From: Pachysolen tannophilus NRRL Y-2460
Lineage: Eukaryota > Ascomycota > Pichiomycetes > Alaninales > Pachysolenaceae
DNA length: 64,000 bases
Direction of reading: 5' to 3'
NCBI GenBank assembly: GCA_001661245.1
Contig: KV454012.1
Coordinates: 751,658-815,657, forward strand
Shown here piece after piece: positions 46,764 through 56,639 of this stretch. Made by a program: the position numbers and the translations under genes. The notes below the pieces were generated by a model. That model was given only the letters and a program-made list of their open reading frames with translations, was not told where the DNA came from and did not search any database. Numbering within the stretch: the stretch's first letter is position 1; each line of letters begins with the position of its first letter.

Positions 46764-48860
46764 ATGAGTGATAGTAATAGCAGGTCTGAATCTGCTTTAC
46801 CTGATTTACAAGTTTCTGGGAATGATAAAAATCAATCTGTGCGTTTAAAACAAGGTGGTCCAGCGATTTTTGTAACGCCGAATAATAACAGCTTGTCTTC
46901 ATCTATTCCCAACTTGAGGCCTCCTACGCGTCGAGATGGAGAAGAAGGAGATGAAAATGATTTTGATGAGAATGGTACAGATTATGATGATGAGTTTTTC
47001 ATAAATGAGGAAGATGAGACTGAAATTACACAAGATCAACATTTGAATTTATACAGAGTAACATCACCTACTTTTTCAATTGCTTCTTCAATGCATGGTA
47101 ATAATAATAACAATAATAACAATAATAATGATGAAATTAATAACAGTAACCGCAATTCCCGCAGCAAATATAACAATGCTTCAATGTTCCCAAGGTCTTC
47201 GTCTCCTGAAAGTAGAAGGTACTCACTTTTGGTGCCGAATTTACTGAATTCATTATATAATCACAACAATAATTCATCTACAAATTCATTAACTTCCAAT
47301 TCAAGTACTAGCAATAATGCTAGTAATGCTAGTAATAACAAGCATACCAAGAGACATTCTTTAAATTATTTTCCTCAGGCATTACCACCACCAAGGTCAA
47401 GGTCACCAATAAGGTCAAGGTCACCAGTTAGGTCTAAATCACCAGTAAGAAGCAATAGTAATACTTATAACCCTTTTAATTTTAAATCTACATCATTAAT
47501 GACACATGGGAATGGTTCTAATAATTCATTGGCTCCAGTAAGTATAGGAATGGGTGTGGTAGGGTCACCTAAAGCTCAATATAGAAGAGGTCATAGGTAT
47601 AAGCATTCTTCTGTGTCAATGAATTTATTTCAAGAACCACCAAAGAGACAACCATTGAACGTCCCTGAATCTTTCCCAATACCCACTTTTAAAGAAATTA
47701 TAAATTCACTAGATAATGTTCAGAAATTAAAGCTTACATGGAGTTTTTTACACTTATTATTTGTAATAATAGTTTTCATTTTGGGTATAAATTATAATAA
47801 TATTTTATTATCAACTTTATCCCATTTAATTTTTTATGATCTAATTGGTAACTTTATTATTGTTATTGTTAATATTATGACAAATTTTGATTGTTGGAAT
47901 AATTCATCTTTAAAATATCCATTTGGATTGGGAAGAATAGAAGTATTAATTGGTTTTGCATTAAGTGTTAGTCTCATATTTGTTGGAGTGGATTTATTAT
48001 CACATTTAATTGAAGAATTCGTTATTAAACTTATAATGGGGGATGCTAAAGATGAACATCTTCTTGAAGAAGAAAACATTTATAGTAGTACTCATTCACA
48101 TCAACATACAGGTGATGGGAAAAATTTATCTATTTTAACATTTGAATTATTAATTACACTTACAATATCAATTACTATGTTATCATCTCAATTCATATTG
48201 GATAAATCCGGTCTTAAATCAATTAACAAGGTCAAAACGAAAAATTCAATCTTTAATCTTATATTAAATAGGAAAAATTACTTGATAAGTAATTCTACTA
48301 GTTTCTTGACAGTTTTTTTCGCCATATATTCACTGATCTATTATCCAATATTAATTCATAATTCAAATCTGGAAGTTTTCAATGATTTTTCAATATTATT
48401 CACCGCATTGTTGATTGTTTATATTGGTTACAAGTTAATTAAGCATCTATCATATATTTTATTAATCTCATATCCATATCATAATGGTAGCGAGAATGGC
48501 AATACCACTAAATTAAACAAAGTTGTTACTTTGTTGTTCAATAAAATTGAAAATTTGGAATTTTTCAAAAAAACATACAACATAGAGGATATCATCATAT
48601 CAAAAGTCAACTACAAGATATATATCATTATAGTTAGTTTAAATATGTTTGGTTGTACAGATGACGATGAGTCAAGAATGATATTTTCAATCAATAGATT
48701 AATAGCAGAGACCATGAATGAAGAAGAAAACAATATTGATGCCGACCCAAGCAGTTTGGAAATTGAAAAAACCCAAACCAAACTAGACAGAAATGATATT
48801 CCAAGCAATGGTAATAGATATGAAATAACGGTGGACATTAATAGAGCTGGTATAAGATGA
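46764..48860 (+). CDS. ZRG17: Cation-diffusion-facilitator zinc transporter subunit, Zrg17-like
   Basis: The 698-residue protein has a long Ser/Asn-rich cytosolic N-terminus (about 1-315), including an RSRSPIRSRSPVR-type repeat. A CDF membrane domain of six spans follows. The block YPFGLGRIEVLIGFALSVSL is the family landmark, a short His loop (HSHQHTG) lies between TM4 and TM5, and a C-terminal cytosolic domain closes it. In yeast Zrg17 pairs with Msc2 to carry zinc into the ER. The long N-terminus and FDCWNNSSLKYPFG favour Zrg17 over Msc2, but I cannot exclude another CDF paralog. Confidence 0.7.
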   Translation: MSDSNSRSESALPDLQVSGNDKNQSVRLKQGGPAIFVTPNNNSLSSSIPNLRPPTRRDGEEGDENDFDENGTDYDDEFFINEEDETEITQDQHLNLYRVTSPTFSIASSMHGNNNNNNNNNNDEINNSNRNSRSKYNNASMFPRSSSPESRRYSLLVPNLLNSLYNHNNNSSTNSLTSNSSTSNNASNASNNKHTKRHSLNYFPQALPPPRSRSPIRSRSPVRSKSPVRSNSNTYNPFNFKSTSLMTHGNGSNNSLAPVSIGMGVVGSPKAQYRRGHRYKHSSVSMNLFQEPPKRQPLNVPESFPIPTFKEIINSLDNVQKLKLTWSFLHLLFVIIVFILGINYNNILLSTLSHLIFYDLIGNFIIVIVNIMTNFDCWNNSSLKYPFGLGRIEVLIGFALSVSLIFVGVDLLSHLIEEFVIKLIMGDAKDEHLLEEENIYSSTHSHQHTGDGKNLSILTFELLITLTISITMLSSQFILDKSGLKSINKVKTKNSIFNLILNRKNYLISNSTSFLTVFFAIYSLIYYPILIHNSNLEVFNDFSILFTALLIVYIGYKLIKHLSYILLISYPYHNGSENGNTTKLNKVVTLLFNKIENLEFFKKTYNIEDIIISKVNYKIYIIIVSLNMFGCTDDDESRMIFSINRLIAETMNEEENNIDADPSSLEIEKTQTKLDRNDIPSNGNRYEITVDINRAGIR

Positions 48861-49042
48861 GGTGTAGGATGTTTTTTAAACTAAATTTTTTTTTTTTTTT
48901 CTTTCACAAAGCTCTCTTTGCATATATATATATAAATAATATATATAAAATATATAACTAGCTTATAATATTCGAAGAAGTCATTAGAAGTAGAATGATC
49001 TTAGGGGGAAAGTAGAGCACATATGTATATATAGAAGAGAGG

Positions 49043-51655
49043 ATGATGAATATGAGGTCTGGTAAGAACGGACGATTGGTGGTACTTTTACTGCAAGAAG
49101 GAAGGTTTATTAGGACAAATTTTTCAAGCATAATTACATTACGACAACAATCTCTAAATACAACGTCATCTAGGCAGCTTGGATCTTTGAGCAATAGGAG
49201 TAAGAAACTGAAAATTGGAGCTAGTTCGTCTAGGTTTAAGACGAAAAAGGATATTCCATCTTACGTCAAACTGCCCGAAGTTATTAGAAAAGAGTTGAAA
49301 GAAAAATATGGTAAAATAGATGAAAAAATCATAAACGGTATAATCGAGGATGCACAACAGGAAAATAGTGCTTTACAACAGGTCACAAAGGAGAATGGTG
49401 AAATTGATATTAATTCACTTAGGGCTAAATCGAATGAAGATTTTTTAAGATTTTTCGAAGTTACAATGGATGAAACTGAAAGAGATATTCAGCGATTAAT
49501 TGAAACTTACCAAGAAGAAGAAGAGGAAGTTGAAACAGGCATGGGATTGATACCCGAGAATGATGATCTTAAAGATTTGAAAGAAATTGCAGTGGAATTG
49601 GATAGAAATACTCAGAGAAACAAAGTTTCAGGTTTACAAACGTTTATTTCGATTTTGAGAGAATTGAATAATGAGATTAATAAATCTTCAAAAGATGTTC
49701 CTATAGAATTAATTGCACGGGCATTTGAGTTGGCATCTCAAATACCAGATGAGCGCAAGAAGAAGATATCCATGTATTATTCAGCAAATTTAATATATTA
49801 TCCAGGAAAATTGAGGTTAGACCCGATTAATGAATTATTTTATATAGAAACTTTAATTCAAAACAAGAAATTTATCAAGGCTGAGAATCTTTGGCAATCA
49901 AGGAAATATAAAGATGTTAAAGATCAAAGATTCTGGTATGAGAGAGGAATTGGATTTTACTTAAGTATGAATGATGTTAAAAAACTGGAAAAATTGGCTT
50001 TTGAAATCTTGCAAAAATTTAATTATCTACATCCAAGCGAATATGTGAACATAATAAGACACTATTCAATCATTTTAAATAATGATACCAAATATAAATT
50101 TTGGTTAGATAAATTGATACAAGATTGTTGTAGCAAAATTGGGTTTGATACTGAGTTTAAAGAGACAGAGAACTTAGGTTGGTTAGGTGAAGATCATAAT
50201 GCAGCATTCGATCATTACAATAAAATTGAAAAATTGAGGTTTACTGACATGGTGGAATTGTTAAAAATTGTGTTTCAACATGAAAAGTGCGATGATGCTA
50301 TTAGGTTAATTAATTTATTTTTAAAACAATCACCAAAAGTATTACCTTTTCTTTTCAATATTTTACAAGACCCTTTTCATAAGAAAACATTATTTCAACT
50401 TCATCAAAGACTAAAAGAAATTGAAAAGATAGAATTTAGAGAAAAAATTGAATCCCTAGTACCTGATAAAGATGAAAGTAAAAAATTTTTAATGGAGCAA
50501 AGAAATTTGAAGTACCTTAGGTATTTAGAAAATAAAAAAAGGAAGAAAACTGGTGACTCTAAAAATGAAACTTCTATGTTATCAAGATTATCTTCGGTAG
50601 ATTGTTATAAATTGATGAAAGATTTTATCTTAAGAAAAGAAGTTTCAAAAGCTAAAGAGTTATTTGATGATATGAATGAAATGAGATTAAATTTGATACA
50701 ACTGGGGTATACAGTTCAAGAAATTGATGAGTTTGAAAAAAGTTTCATACCACCTGCTCAATGCGGGCAATTTTTACTAATGTTGCAAGTTTATGGGAGA
50801 ACGCAAGATAAAGATACATTAATTGCTATTGAAGCATTATTATCTCAGATGGATGAATTGAAGATTAGAAAAAATACTTATTTCTTGAATCAATTAATTT
50901 TGACATATTATAGGAAGAAGATGTTTAACAAAGCGCTTGAAGTTATCAATTTAGAAGTTTTTGATAAAGTTAAAAAAGATGACAATTTTAAAATCACAAA
51001 TTTATTGTTTAAAAACATTTGGATGGTTTACAGGGATAATTATAGAACATATAAAGATGATCATGATAGAATGAAAAATATGGATCAGTTAGTTTCAAAC
51101 TCATTAAGTATTTTAATAAAGAAAAAATTGATTTTACCAACAGAAGATACTTTTTTAATGATGATGAATATTCTGTTGAATTCAAAACTTTATACACAAT
51201 CAATAATCTTACTTGATGTTGTATCAAATATTTATGATTTCCAAATTTCTAAAAAATTGTTTATTGAAATCTTGAAAATTTTGTTACAAAAATTGGATAA
51301 ATATTTAATTAATAATAAACATTTGAATTCAAAAATGATAATAATAGAATTTTTGGAAGAAATGGAATTTTTTAAAAAAAATTTATTAATTGATAGTAAT
51401 CATAGAGTTAAGAAAACATTAAATTCAGAAACTAAAAATTTACAATTTCAATATGAATTGATATCATATTTTATTTTAAAATATTATAAATTAGTTCGAG
51501 GTGATGGTGTTGAAATTCTTGATTTCAATTCTAAATTAATCAGTTATAAGAGGAAATTCAATAATAATGTTTTAAAATTTGAAAATTCTGAACAATTAAT
51601 TAGGAAAGGTGAATTACTTAAAAATGAATTATTGCAATATTATAAATATAGGTAA
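49043..51655 (+). CDS. Mitochondrial PPR-like RNA-processing/translation factor
   Basis: The 870-residue protein has a basic N-terminus with many Arg/Ser and few acids (about 1-65), typical of a mitochondrial leader. After an acidic helical part, a long array of helix pairs runs from about 190 to the end, resembling degenerate PPR repeats (e.g. SVDCYKLMKDFILRKEVSKA, TFLMMMNILLNSKLYTQSII). Fungal proteins of this plan (Ccm1, Sov1, Rmd9, Aep-type) mature or translate mitochondrial RNAs. I cannot tell which ortholog this is. Codon use matches its neighbours. Confidence 0.65.
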   Translation: MMNMRSGKNGRLVVLLLQEGRFIRTNFSSIITLRQQSLNTTSSRQLGSLSNRSKKLKIGASSSRFKTKKDIPSYVKLPEVIRKELKEKYGKIDEKIINGIIEDAQQENSALQQVTKENGEIDINSLRAKSNEDFLRFFEVTMDETERDIQRLIETYQEEEEEVETGMGLIPENDDLKDLKEIAVELDRNTQRNKVSGLQTFISILRELNNEINKSSKDVPIELIARAFELASQIPDERKKKISMYYSANLIYYPGKLRLDPINELFYIETLIQNKKFIKAENLWQSRKYKDVKDQRFWYERGIGFYLSMNDVKKLEKLAFEILQKFNYLHPSEYVNIIRHYSIILNNDTKYKFWLDKLIQDCCSKIGFDTEFKETENLGWLGEDHNAAFDHYNKIEKLRFTDMVELLKIVFQHEKCDDAIRLINLFLKQSPKVLPFLFNILQDPFHKKTLFQLHQRLKEIEKIEFREKIESLVPDKDESKKFLMEQRNLKYLRYLENKKRKKTGDSKNETSMLSRLSSVDCYKLMKDFILRKEVSKAKELFDDMNEMRLNLIQLGYTVQEIDEFEKSFIPPAQCGQFLLMLQVYGRTQDKDTLIAIEALLSQMDELKIRKNTYFLNQLILTYYRKKMFNKALEVINLEVFDKVKKDDNFKITNLLFKNIWMVYRDNYRTYKDDHDRMKNMDQLVSNSLSILIKKKLILPTEDTFLMMMNILLNSKLYTQSIILLDVVSNIYDFQISKKLFIEILKILLQKLDKYLINNKHLNSKMIIIEFLEEMEFFKKNLLIDSNHRVKKTLNSETKNLQFQYELISYFILKYYKLVRGDGVEILDFNSKLISYKRKFNNNVLKFENSEQLIRKGELLKNELLQYYKYR

Positions 51656-51735
51656 ATTAGAATGGAAACGGATTTCTTGTATATAGATATATATATATAT
51701 AAAAGAAAGAAAGAAAAAACAAAACAAAAATTGTA

Positions 51736-52632
51736 TTATTTATTTGTATCGATGTTTAATTTATCTTTTAATGCAAATTTGACATTTGCATAAACTTTAT
51801 CAACAGCGTCTTCACAATTAACTTGAATCACTTTGTTCTGTTTCCCGTAATATTCAACTACAGGCATTGATGTTTCAACAAAAGTCTTGAATCTTTTCTT
51901 AATACTTTCAACGTTATCATCAGATCTACCAGAAGTTTCACCTCTTTTCAATAATCTTGTCAACATTACACTTTCTGGACATTGGAAAAATAAAACTAAT
52001 GAACTTTTAACAATTTGATTTTCAAATGTCAACAGCTGATCCATTTTTCTTGGAAATCCATCAATTAAAAACCTAAGATTACCTTTAGTAACTTCTTTTT
52101 CCATTGCTTGTTGTAATAAATTTATAGTAATTTCTTGTGGTACAATAGTACCTTCTTTTATACATGTCTTGATTAATTCACCATATTTTGAATTTGGATT
52201 ATTTTGTTCAGCCCTTAACAAATCCCCAGCACTAAGATGAACAAATCCATAATCTTTAACTAAGTTGGCACATTGAGTACCTTTACCACTACCAGGGCCT
52301 CCAAGAACAAATATAACCGAAACTTGATCTGAAGAGAAAGCAGGCTTTTTCAGTTGAAGATCAGGCTCAACAAACAGTGTCGGCATCTTTGAAGTAGATG
52401 GAGAAGAAACTGTATTATATATTGTGGTACCTATAGCCAACGTACCCAAAACTAATAATATTCTAAAATGATTTGGCTTACCTGAACCTGGGGAACCAGA
52501 GGAACCAGAAGATGAATAAAATCTATTTGTTTTGAAACCAAAACGAACACCCATCAATTGATTACAATTCATACGATTCAACCGACCATATCCATAATTA
52601 AAGTTCTTAAGCACCAATGACCTTCTAAACAT
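51736..52632 (-). CDS. URA6: UMP/CMP kinase with N-terminal extension
   Basis: The C-terminal 200 residues match Ura6 closely: VSVIFVLGGPGSGKGTQCAN (P-loop), FVHLSAGDLLRAEQ, FLIDGFPRKMDQ, ETSGRSDDNVESIKKRF (lid). It phosphorylates UMP (also CMP/AMP) using ATP. About 98 extra residues precede this, with an Arg-rich leader (MFRRSLVLKNFNYGYGRLNR) and a membrane helix (ILLVLGTLAIGTTIYNTV). An internal Met (MPTLFVEPDLQLKK) lies between the helix and the kinase. In FPRKMDQ-CTG the CTG stands where fungal relatives have Ala. ATG 52632 is used; the codon at 52638 is not ATG. Confidence 0.92.
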   Translation of the reverse strand: MFRRSLVLKNFNYGYGRLNRMNCNQLMGVRFGFKTNRFYSSSGSSGSPGSGKPNHFRILLVLGTLAIGTTIYNTVSSPSTSKMPTLFVEPDLQLKKPAFSSDQVSVIFVLGGPGSGKGTQCANLVKDYGFVHLSAGDLLRAEQNNPNSKYGELIKTCIKEGTIVPQEITINLLQQAMEKEVTKGNLRFLIDGFPRKMDQLLTFENQIVKSSLVLFFQCPESVMLTRLLKRGETSGRSDDNVESIKKRFKTFVETSMPVVEYYGKQNKVIQVNCEDAVDKVYANVKFALKDKLNIDTNK

Positions 52633-53062
52633 TTCCACTAGCTTATTCTATCGTCTTCTTTCTCCAACATAACATTATATAATATTATATATTATTATGG
52701 TTTCAACTCCATTTTCTACTGAAAATTCACCCGCCTGTAAAAGAGATTCCAACAGCAGCAGCGAAGAAAGAGAGAAAAAAAAAAAAACACAAAAAATTTC
52801 CTTTTTGGGAAATTTTGAGAAAAAGTTTAAGAAAATTTCCATTTTAGGAAATTTTGAAAAAAAGTTTAAAAAAAGTTCCTAAAAAGGAAATTTTTGAAGT
52901 TGTTGTTCTTTAAATGGAACTTTCAAGAAGAAGAAGAAGAAGAAGAAGGTGATGATGATGATCATATTGAAGGTAATCATTTAATCATTTGAACATAAAA
53001 AAGAAAGAAAGAAATTTAGTGAGAGTTTTGTTAAGGTGGTTTTTAATAGATGCAAAAGTGAA
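52633..53062. other. Divergent promoter, URA6 / UBX4
   Basis: It has three CC-N6-GG palindromes within 91 bp, two tandem 39-bp units, and an AAGAAGAAG run with a GATGATGATGATC stretch. No gene is seen; an open frame across the repeat reads as a repeated Lys/Phe peptide and is taken as a by-product. Confidence 0.55.
52797..52887. promoter_or_regulatory. Three CArG-like palindromes in 39-bp tandem units
   Basis: TTTCCTTTTTGGGAAA (52797-52812), TTTCCATTTTAGGAAA (52836-52851) and CCTAAAAAGG (52878-52887) recur every 39-42 bp. Two 39-bp units (52808-52846, 52847-52885), nearly identical over their first 30 bases, carry them. Unit duplication has multiplied the box. Mcm1-type binding is inferred. 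Confidence 0.5.
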
Positions 53063-54630
53063 ATGACATCATTGACAGTTCAGTATAATTTAAAAGCGTA
53101 TAGGAGTAAGAGTATTTCTGGATCTACACCGTTAAATGATGTTTTAATTCAAAGCTGTCAGTATTTCCATTTAAACAGTGATGAGTTTGGTTTAAAGTAA
53201 GTATAAATTTTTTTTTTATTTTTCATTTGTTTTTCTAAGAAAGAGAAAAGAATAGGGTTTACTAATATTTATTTTGAAGGCATGGGAACAATTTTTTGGA
53301 TTTATCGTTACCTATCAGATTGTTAAATTTGGCTCAAGGAACAAAGTTGACTTTGGCTAAAGTTAGTTCAGCGCTGGAAAAGGAAATAAGTTTGAAATTA
53401 ATTGTAGTTGAGAATGCTTCTAATGCTGCTGCTAATGTCAATTCTTCCAACGGTATTAATTCGATTTTAAAAGTAAAGCCTTCAGAGAAAATTATTGATA
53501 TCTTGTTGAAATATGAAAAATCTTTACAATATCAATTGATTAACAGAGTTGAAAATGGGATTAAATATCGTCCAGTTTTACAAATTTACTCCAAGATTAT
53601 ATCATCGGAAGAAGATATGGGTAAGAGCTTAAAATCTTTTGGAGTTACTTCGAATGCAGTTATGAGATTATCATTTGAGAAAAAAATTGGTGAAATTTTT
53701 TTAAATGAAGTTAAAGAAGTTGATTTAAAGACTAATAATGTAGAAAATGAAATTAAAAAAATTACTAATCAAACATCATCAACAAATGAAACAGAAATAT
53801 CTGAAGAAAAAGATGTTTTAAATAATGAAGTTGAAAAAGATATTTTACTGCAAAATGAACTGAAATATGGAGATGATCAACAACTGCCAAGACAAATTAA
53901 ACTTTCAAATGATGTTAAAATCTTTAAACCTGAACAAATTGAGAATTTTTCATTTGAAGATAAAGATGAAGATTTTGAAATGTCTGTTGATGATTTTAAA
54001 AAATATCAAGGTCTTATTCAGAAAAGAGGATTAAGCGAACATATGAAGAAAAAATTACAAAAAAATAATAAAAATCAAAATCAAACTAAAAATTCTTCAA
54101 TATCTTCATCAAATTGTCATATTAGAATAAAATTCCCAGATTTATCAATATTAGAATTAAAAATTTCTAAAATAGAGAAAATTGGAAAAATTTATGAGAT
54201 TTTGAAAACTGATTATTTAAATGATCAATACTTTGATCTGGATTTTAAATTATATCAATCTTTCCCTTTCATAAATTTAAACGATTTTAAAGAAATACCA
54301 ATACGTGAGAAGTTAAATTACGACAAGATCTTACTTATATTCGATACAAATGGTATCGATAAAAATCTACAAAGCTATTTAAAACCTAATCTCAAAGCAG
54401 ATATATTAGATTATAATATTCATGGAAATGATAGTCAAATCAGTGAATCAAACACACCAGGACAAGAAGGACAAGAAACTAATTCCAGTGTAAGAAATGA
54501 TTTACTTTCAGCACCAACTAATAATAACAACAACAAACAACAACAACAACAGCAACAACAAGATGCTTCTCAAAAGAAAGAAAATATCACCAAGACGATG
54601 CCAAAATGGTTTAAAATTGGTAAAAAATGA
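53063..54630 (+). CDS. UBX4: UBX-domain Cdc48 adaptor (ASPL/TUG type), one intron
   Basis: Exon 1 (53063-53196) and exon 2 (53280-54630) join in phase 2, giving 494 residues. The donor is GTAAGT, the branch TACTAAT about 14 nt before the acceptor, and the acceptor TTGAAG. The start MTSLTVQYNLKAYRSKS with TPLNDVLIQSCQYF is the TUG-UBL1 ubiquitin-like domain (about 1-80). A PRQIKLSNDVKIFKP motif lies in the middle, and a UBX domain follows at about 322-402 (IRIKFPDLSILELKIS ... KLYQSFPF). A Gln run and a KMPKWF-like end close it. Such proteins attach Cdc48/p97 to substrates and can take apart its hexamer. Confidence 0.85.
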
Positions 54631-54801
54631 TATAATATACTCAAAATGGCCACACTACTAAACGGCGTATTTATAGTCGTATAAATAAATAATAATATTT
54701 TGTAGGCGAAGTCATTAAACAGTAATTATTAAATATATTTATTAATTAATTAATCTTTTACTTTTTTTTTTAAAATAGTTAAATAAAGATTAAGATTAAT
54801 C

Positions 54802-56226
54802 ATGTCTTTAGCTAAGGTTGAGAGTTTTAACGATATCGTTAATGAGGAAGATTTGAAAGAAAAAGATTTGATTGATGATAATAATAATGGGTTTGAAGTG
54901 GTTGAATTTGAAAATGATTTAAATTATTTGTTGAATGGTGATGGTAAAGATAAGAAGATGAGTAAAAAAAAGAAAAAAGCTTTAAAGAAACTTAAGGCTC
55001 TTAGTAATTCGGATGCTAATGCTGATGATATTGATTTTAAGAAGTTGAAGAATAAGCATAAAAAAGTTTCTGTGAATGTTCTTATTCATGATATGGATGA
55101 TTTAGATATTTCATCATCTTCTGCAGAAGAAGAAGATGATGACGATGAAGACGAAGATGATGATGCAGTAGTAACACCTTCGGTATCTTCACCTGCAGAC
55201 CAGAGCTTAGCTTTAAGCAAAGAAAAATTCGGTGATAACGATTCCATTGATGAGAACTTGCTGGATCAAGTTTTACATGCAGAAGAGTTAAAGATGCTAG
55301 AAGGTTATAATTCTAATGATGAAAGTAATACTGCTAGTGGTAGCGGTAGTGGTAGCTCCAGCAGCTCTAGTAGTGAAAAACTGCATCATAATCATCGTAA
55401 ACACAAGAAATCAAAGAAAATTATGAAGCAAAAATTTGATAAGAGCGACAGAAACAAGTTGGATGCAAATGGTGACGTTATTGAACATCATGGAAAACAT
55501 TTCAAACATTTTGCTTCTCCGCCTCCTTATCTCCACCATAATCAGCACCACGAGCATCAGCACCACGAGCACCAGAAATTTCAACTGCAACTGCATCTGC
55601 ATCTGCATCTGCTGCACCATGAGCACAAGCATGAGCACCAAATGCTGCACCAGATGATGCATCAGATGCTGCAGAACCAGATGCTGCACCGTGGTCATCA
55701 TCATCCTGGCAAACATGAAAAGATGCGCGTTGGAAGTTTAGATAAATTCGGTGGCGGTAAAAAAAAAGAAAAGTTCAGAAAGGAAGGGAAACACCACCAT
55801 AAAGGCCATGCAAGATTTGAAGAAGAAGAGTCAGCGCTAGCAACAGCTTTGATGATTCCTTCTGATGATATTAGTACAAATGAAAGACACTTGTTACAAG
55901 AAGGTTCTAGAGAAAGAGCTGAAATTCTCTTGATGACTCAAAAGTTAAAATTAAGGATTCTTGATCTTTATGATAGTCTAGAGAAATCCTCCAAAGAATT
56001 TGAAACTAGCAATAGGTCCATTGATTCTAAAAGAACCGTTGACCAATTATTTCAAATGGACAGGGTTTTACTGCATGAACAGCATATCATGAACGGTGTC
56101 TTTTTCAATGATTACCCTGATAGTGAGGACACCTACAGATCATTTTCGCCAATGGCATTTTCTCCACCTCCGGGAAGACGTCATGGTCATGGTCATAAGC
56201 ACAGACTAAGACACCACAGAAGGTAG
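54802..56226 (+). CDS. Uncharacterised His/Lys/acid-rich protein with CTG-dense tract
   Basis: I do not recognise this 474-residue protein. It has an acidic start, a Lys-rich block (KDKKMSKKKKKALKKLKAL), Asp/Glu runs near 115-125 and a Ser/Gly run. A long His-rich region (about 190-345) follows with HHEHQ-type repeats, then a more ordered helical part (about 350-430: LATALMIPSDDISTNERHLL, ERAEILLMTQKLKLRILDLY) and a His/Arg-rich end. Nine CTG codons fall between about 55584 and 55687, alternating with Gln/His/Met codons. If CUG is Ala there, the tract is His-Ala/Gln-Ala rich. It may bind metal or nucleic acid; function unknown. Confidence 0.75.
   Translation: MSLAKVESFNDIVNEEDLKEKDLIDDNNNGFEVVEFENDLNYLLNGDGKDKKMSKKKKKALKKLKALSNSDANADDIDFKKLKNKHKKVSVNVLIHDMDDLDISSSSAEEEDDDDEDEDDDAVVTPSVSSPADQSLALSKEKFGDNDSIDENLLDQVLHAEELKMLEGYNSNDESNTASGSGSGSSSSSSSEKLHHNHRKHKKSKKIMKQKFDKSDRNKLDANGDVIEHHGKHFKHFASPPPYLHHNQHHEHQHHEHQKFQLQLHLHLHLLHHEHKHEHQMLHQMMHQMLQNQMLHRGHHHPGKHEKMRVGSLDKFGGGKKKEKFRKEGKHHHKGHARFEEEESALATALMIPSDDISTNERHLLQEGSRERAEILLMTQKLKLRILDLYDSLEKSSKEFETSNRSIDSKRTVDQLFQMDRVLLHEQHIMNGVFFNDYPDSEDTYRSFSPMAFSPPPGRRHGHGHKHRLRHHRR
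55584..55687 (+). repeat. CTG-codon-dense repeat within the His-rich gene
   Basis: CAACTG, CATCTG and ATGCTG hexanucleotides expand in frame. They produce nine CTG codons in about 35 codons, while whole conserved genes nearby have few or none. Confidence 0.75.
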
Positions 56227-56639
56227 CTCCATATTCTAAGCAAATGAGTTCAGTTGTATAGTTGTATAGTTGTATTTTTTTTTTTTGAAGAGTAGTTAAT
56301 ATTTTATTTTATAGGTTGAGATTTGCCTTTTTTTTTTCTTTTCTTTCTTTAGTTACAGACATGAAGTTTTTATGGCATCATAATTATAGTCCCAACCACT
56401 TGTAAGTTCATCAACTGTGTCGACTCCATTGTAGAATGTTTTCCGTTGGTAAGTGAAAGTTCTTTGTTCAATATCACCAAAAATGGCGGTAGTGTGTGCG
56501 TGCTAATTCAAACTTCCTTTATGTTTATATGAAGAAACCAAGTAGAAGTAGACAGCGGTTAAAACGTTTTATATTAATAATAAAATAAGTTGATTTATAA
56601 TTAGGATTGGAGTTGTAAAAGGGTATCGGGGCTTATCAG
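56227..56639. other. Intergenic His-rich gene-TIP20
   Basis: It holds three GTTGTATA units (about 56254-56276), poly-T runs and a less AT-rich part (56353-56502) open on the minus strand (listed separately). No RNA gene is recognised. Confidence 0.5.
56353..56502 (-). other. Possible exon or gene remnant (open segment, no start seen)
   Basis: The minus strand is open for 49 codons, containing GDIEQRTFTYQRKTFYNGVD and WDYNYDAIKTSC, and ends TGTCTGTAA. A second frame of the same strand is also open for about 45 codons, so base composition alone may explain it. No ATG begins the first frame; a TAG at its upstream edge could be a splice acceptor. No donor or first exon was found between here and the TIP20 start. 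Product unknown. Confidence 0.2.

Noticed and set aside
52697-52882. Plus-strand frame with repeated Lys/Phe/Gly peptide
   Set aside because: It is a translation of the 39-bp promoter repeat between two divergent genes and has no other support.
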